Shown here: positions 31,286-31,403 of the stretch, one piece after another
Layout of the letters: every line of letters begins with the position of its first letter
Numbering within the stretch: the stretch's first letter is position 1
Assembly (NCBI RefSeq): GCF_000003605.2
Contig: NW_003116451.1
Location: 909,288 to 940,690, forward strand
Direction: 5' to 3'
Source of the DNA: Saccoglossus kowalevskii
Lineage: Eukaryota; Hemichordata; Enteropneusta; Harrimaniidae
Length of the DNA stretch: 31,403 nucleotides
Position numbers and translations under genes: made by a program
The notes under the pieces: generated by a model
What the model was told of the DNA's origin: nothing
What the model saw: only the letters and a program-made list of their open reading frames with translations
Databases searched by the model: none

Positions 31286-31403
31286 ATAAGTTTATTACGA
31301 GAACACCTCAAAATATGCACGAAGACAGTACAGCTGAAATATCGACCGACGTGCAGCGGAGGTCGAAGCGCGGCGTACTGTCTGAGTGCATATTTGAGGT
31401 GTT
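31286..31403. mobile_element. Fold-back MITE, family D copy 2 (runs off the right edge)
   Basis: ATAAGTTTATTACGAGAACA and the inner GACAGTAC match the right arm of 10175-10288 in reverse; the second arm begins at GTACTGTCTGAGTGCAT and is cut by the window end. The loop is longer and different. Confidence 0.82.

Overview
This is an animal genomic segment. Its genes are split by introns that obey GT-AG rules, the intergenic DNA is AT-rich, and the introns carry many short inverted-repeat transposons, a minisatellite and a 50-N assembly gap. No bacterial or viral gene organisation is visible. The genes and the repeat style (multi-copy MITEs, 'gacggacgac' arrays) suggest a marine invertebrate, perhaps a mollusc or other lophotrochozoan. 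That placement is an impression, not something the sequence proves.

Four genes can be supported, all on the minus strand. From right to left, in the direction of transcription: (1) the last two coding exons of a carboxylesterase/cholinesterase-like protein with a GPI-anchor-like tail (30100-31070; the rest lies beyond the right edge). (2) A complete secreted glutathione peroxidase of the GPX3 type, two coding exons (26931-20893), with an in-frame TGA read as selenocysteine at residue 73 and a candidate SECIS element just after the stop. (3) A complete 13-exon gamma-glutamyltransferase (18170-7024), 609 residues. I joined it exon by exon; every splice phase fits, and one intron must use a GC-AG boundary. 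(4) The first exons of a secreted or membrane von Willebrand A-domain protein resembling anthrax toxin receptor / TEM8 proteins (3474 leftwards; the rest runs off the left edge).

Genes 2 and 3 are adjacent, co-oriented and both act on glutathione outside the cell: the peroxidase uses it to reduce peroxides, and the transferase cleaves it at the cell surface. The gap between their coding ends is about 2.7 kb, so this is neighbourhood, not an operon.

The remainder is mostly repeats: a 0.5-kb element with terminal inverted repeats at the left edge; two lengths of TTAA-associated MITEs; a GC-rich ~330-370 bp MITE in two copies; several fold-back elements; a probable 708-bp solo LTR in a GGT intron; a 31-copy, 39-bp minisatellite in the GPX intron whose long ORFs in several frames are artefacts; and a tRNA-like SINE head. 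The most unusual signal is a set of three tiny perfect palindromes (26-33 bp), each flanked by 6-7 bp direct repeats as if inserted. One lies inside a repeat whose sister copy in this window shows the empty site.
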